Below are positions 14,603-14,650 of a DNA stretch of 14,650 bases, piece by piece. Numbering within the stretch: position 1 is the stretch's first letter; every line of letters begins with the position of its first letter. Below the pieces are notes generated by a model, which worked only from the letters and a program-made list of their open reading frames with translations, had not been told where the DNA came from and did no database searches. The DNA is taken from positions 1 to 14,650 of the forward strand of contig DASXRQ010000095.1 of assembly GCA_036506495.1 (NCBI GenBank), given 5' to 3'. A program made the translations under genes and the position numbers. This DNA is from DASXRC01 sp036506495. GTDB lineage: Bacteria > Actinomycetota > Actinomycetes > Mycobacteriales > Micromonosporaceae.

Positions 14603-14650
14603 GCGAAACCGGTGAGGATGGCGCCGCGGTGCCATGCTGGTGGCGTGTTC

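Noticed and set aside
14618..14650. Possible start of a divergent + strand gene (ATG at 14618 or 14634)
   Set aside because: Fewer than 12 codons are visible and no ribosome site or promoter decides between frames.

Overview
The window is high-GC, SD-poor to SD-moderate DNA from an actinomycete. The evidence is the strong G/C bias at third codon positions, frequent GTG starts, a nucS mismatch endonuclease gene (typical of Actinobacteria and some archaea) and a fused double 3-hydroxyacyl-CoA dehydrogenase. A family such as Micromonosporaceae would fit, but the sequence alone does not settle this. I see no transposase, integrase, CRISPR array, tRNA or rRNA.

Region 1 (1-4121) looks like the edge of a surface-polysaccharide or exopolysaccharide locus. 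It holds the 3' end of a GT4 glycosyltransferase (+), a GT2 glycosyltransferase (-), a DUF6492 glycosyltransferase-like protein (+) overlapping by 4 bp an integral-membrane acyltransferase-3 protein (+), and a convergent PAP2-family phosphatase (-). Together they could build, acylate and recycle carriers for a glycan. The substrates cannot be read from sequence.

Region 2 (4154-8088) is one large gene for a 1233-residue exported PQQ-type sugar dehydrogenase. It carries a PKD domain, an Ig-like domain, a third beta-rich repeat domain, and two copies of a ~195-residue module that flank a ten-proline tract and a carboxypeptidase-regulatory-like domain. A perfect 14-bp hairpin follows its stop codon. 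A 191-bp upstream gap carries palindromes and a candidate promoter.

Region 3 (8089-12162) is a minus-strand run: alpha/beta hydrolase, then fused 3-hydroxybutyryl-CoA dehydrogenase, then a 196-bp gap with a striking nested inverted repeat, then a small Cys/His-rich protein overlapping a second alpha/beta hydrolase. This looks like acyl-CoA or fatty-acid catabolism plus an uncharacterised small-protein/hydrolase pair.

Region 4 (12213-14650) has an NAD(P)-dependent aldehyde dehydrogenase (+) with a convincing leaderless promoter, a structured convergent intergenic region, and nucS (-).

Most of the window is ordinary chromosomal content. The items most worth a second look are the nested inverted repeat at 9293-9382, the duplicated C-terminal module of the exported dehydrogenase, and the small Cys/His protein coupled to a hydrolase. 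I found no clear evidence of a wholly new multi-gene system.
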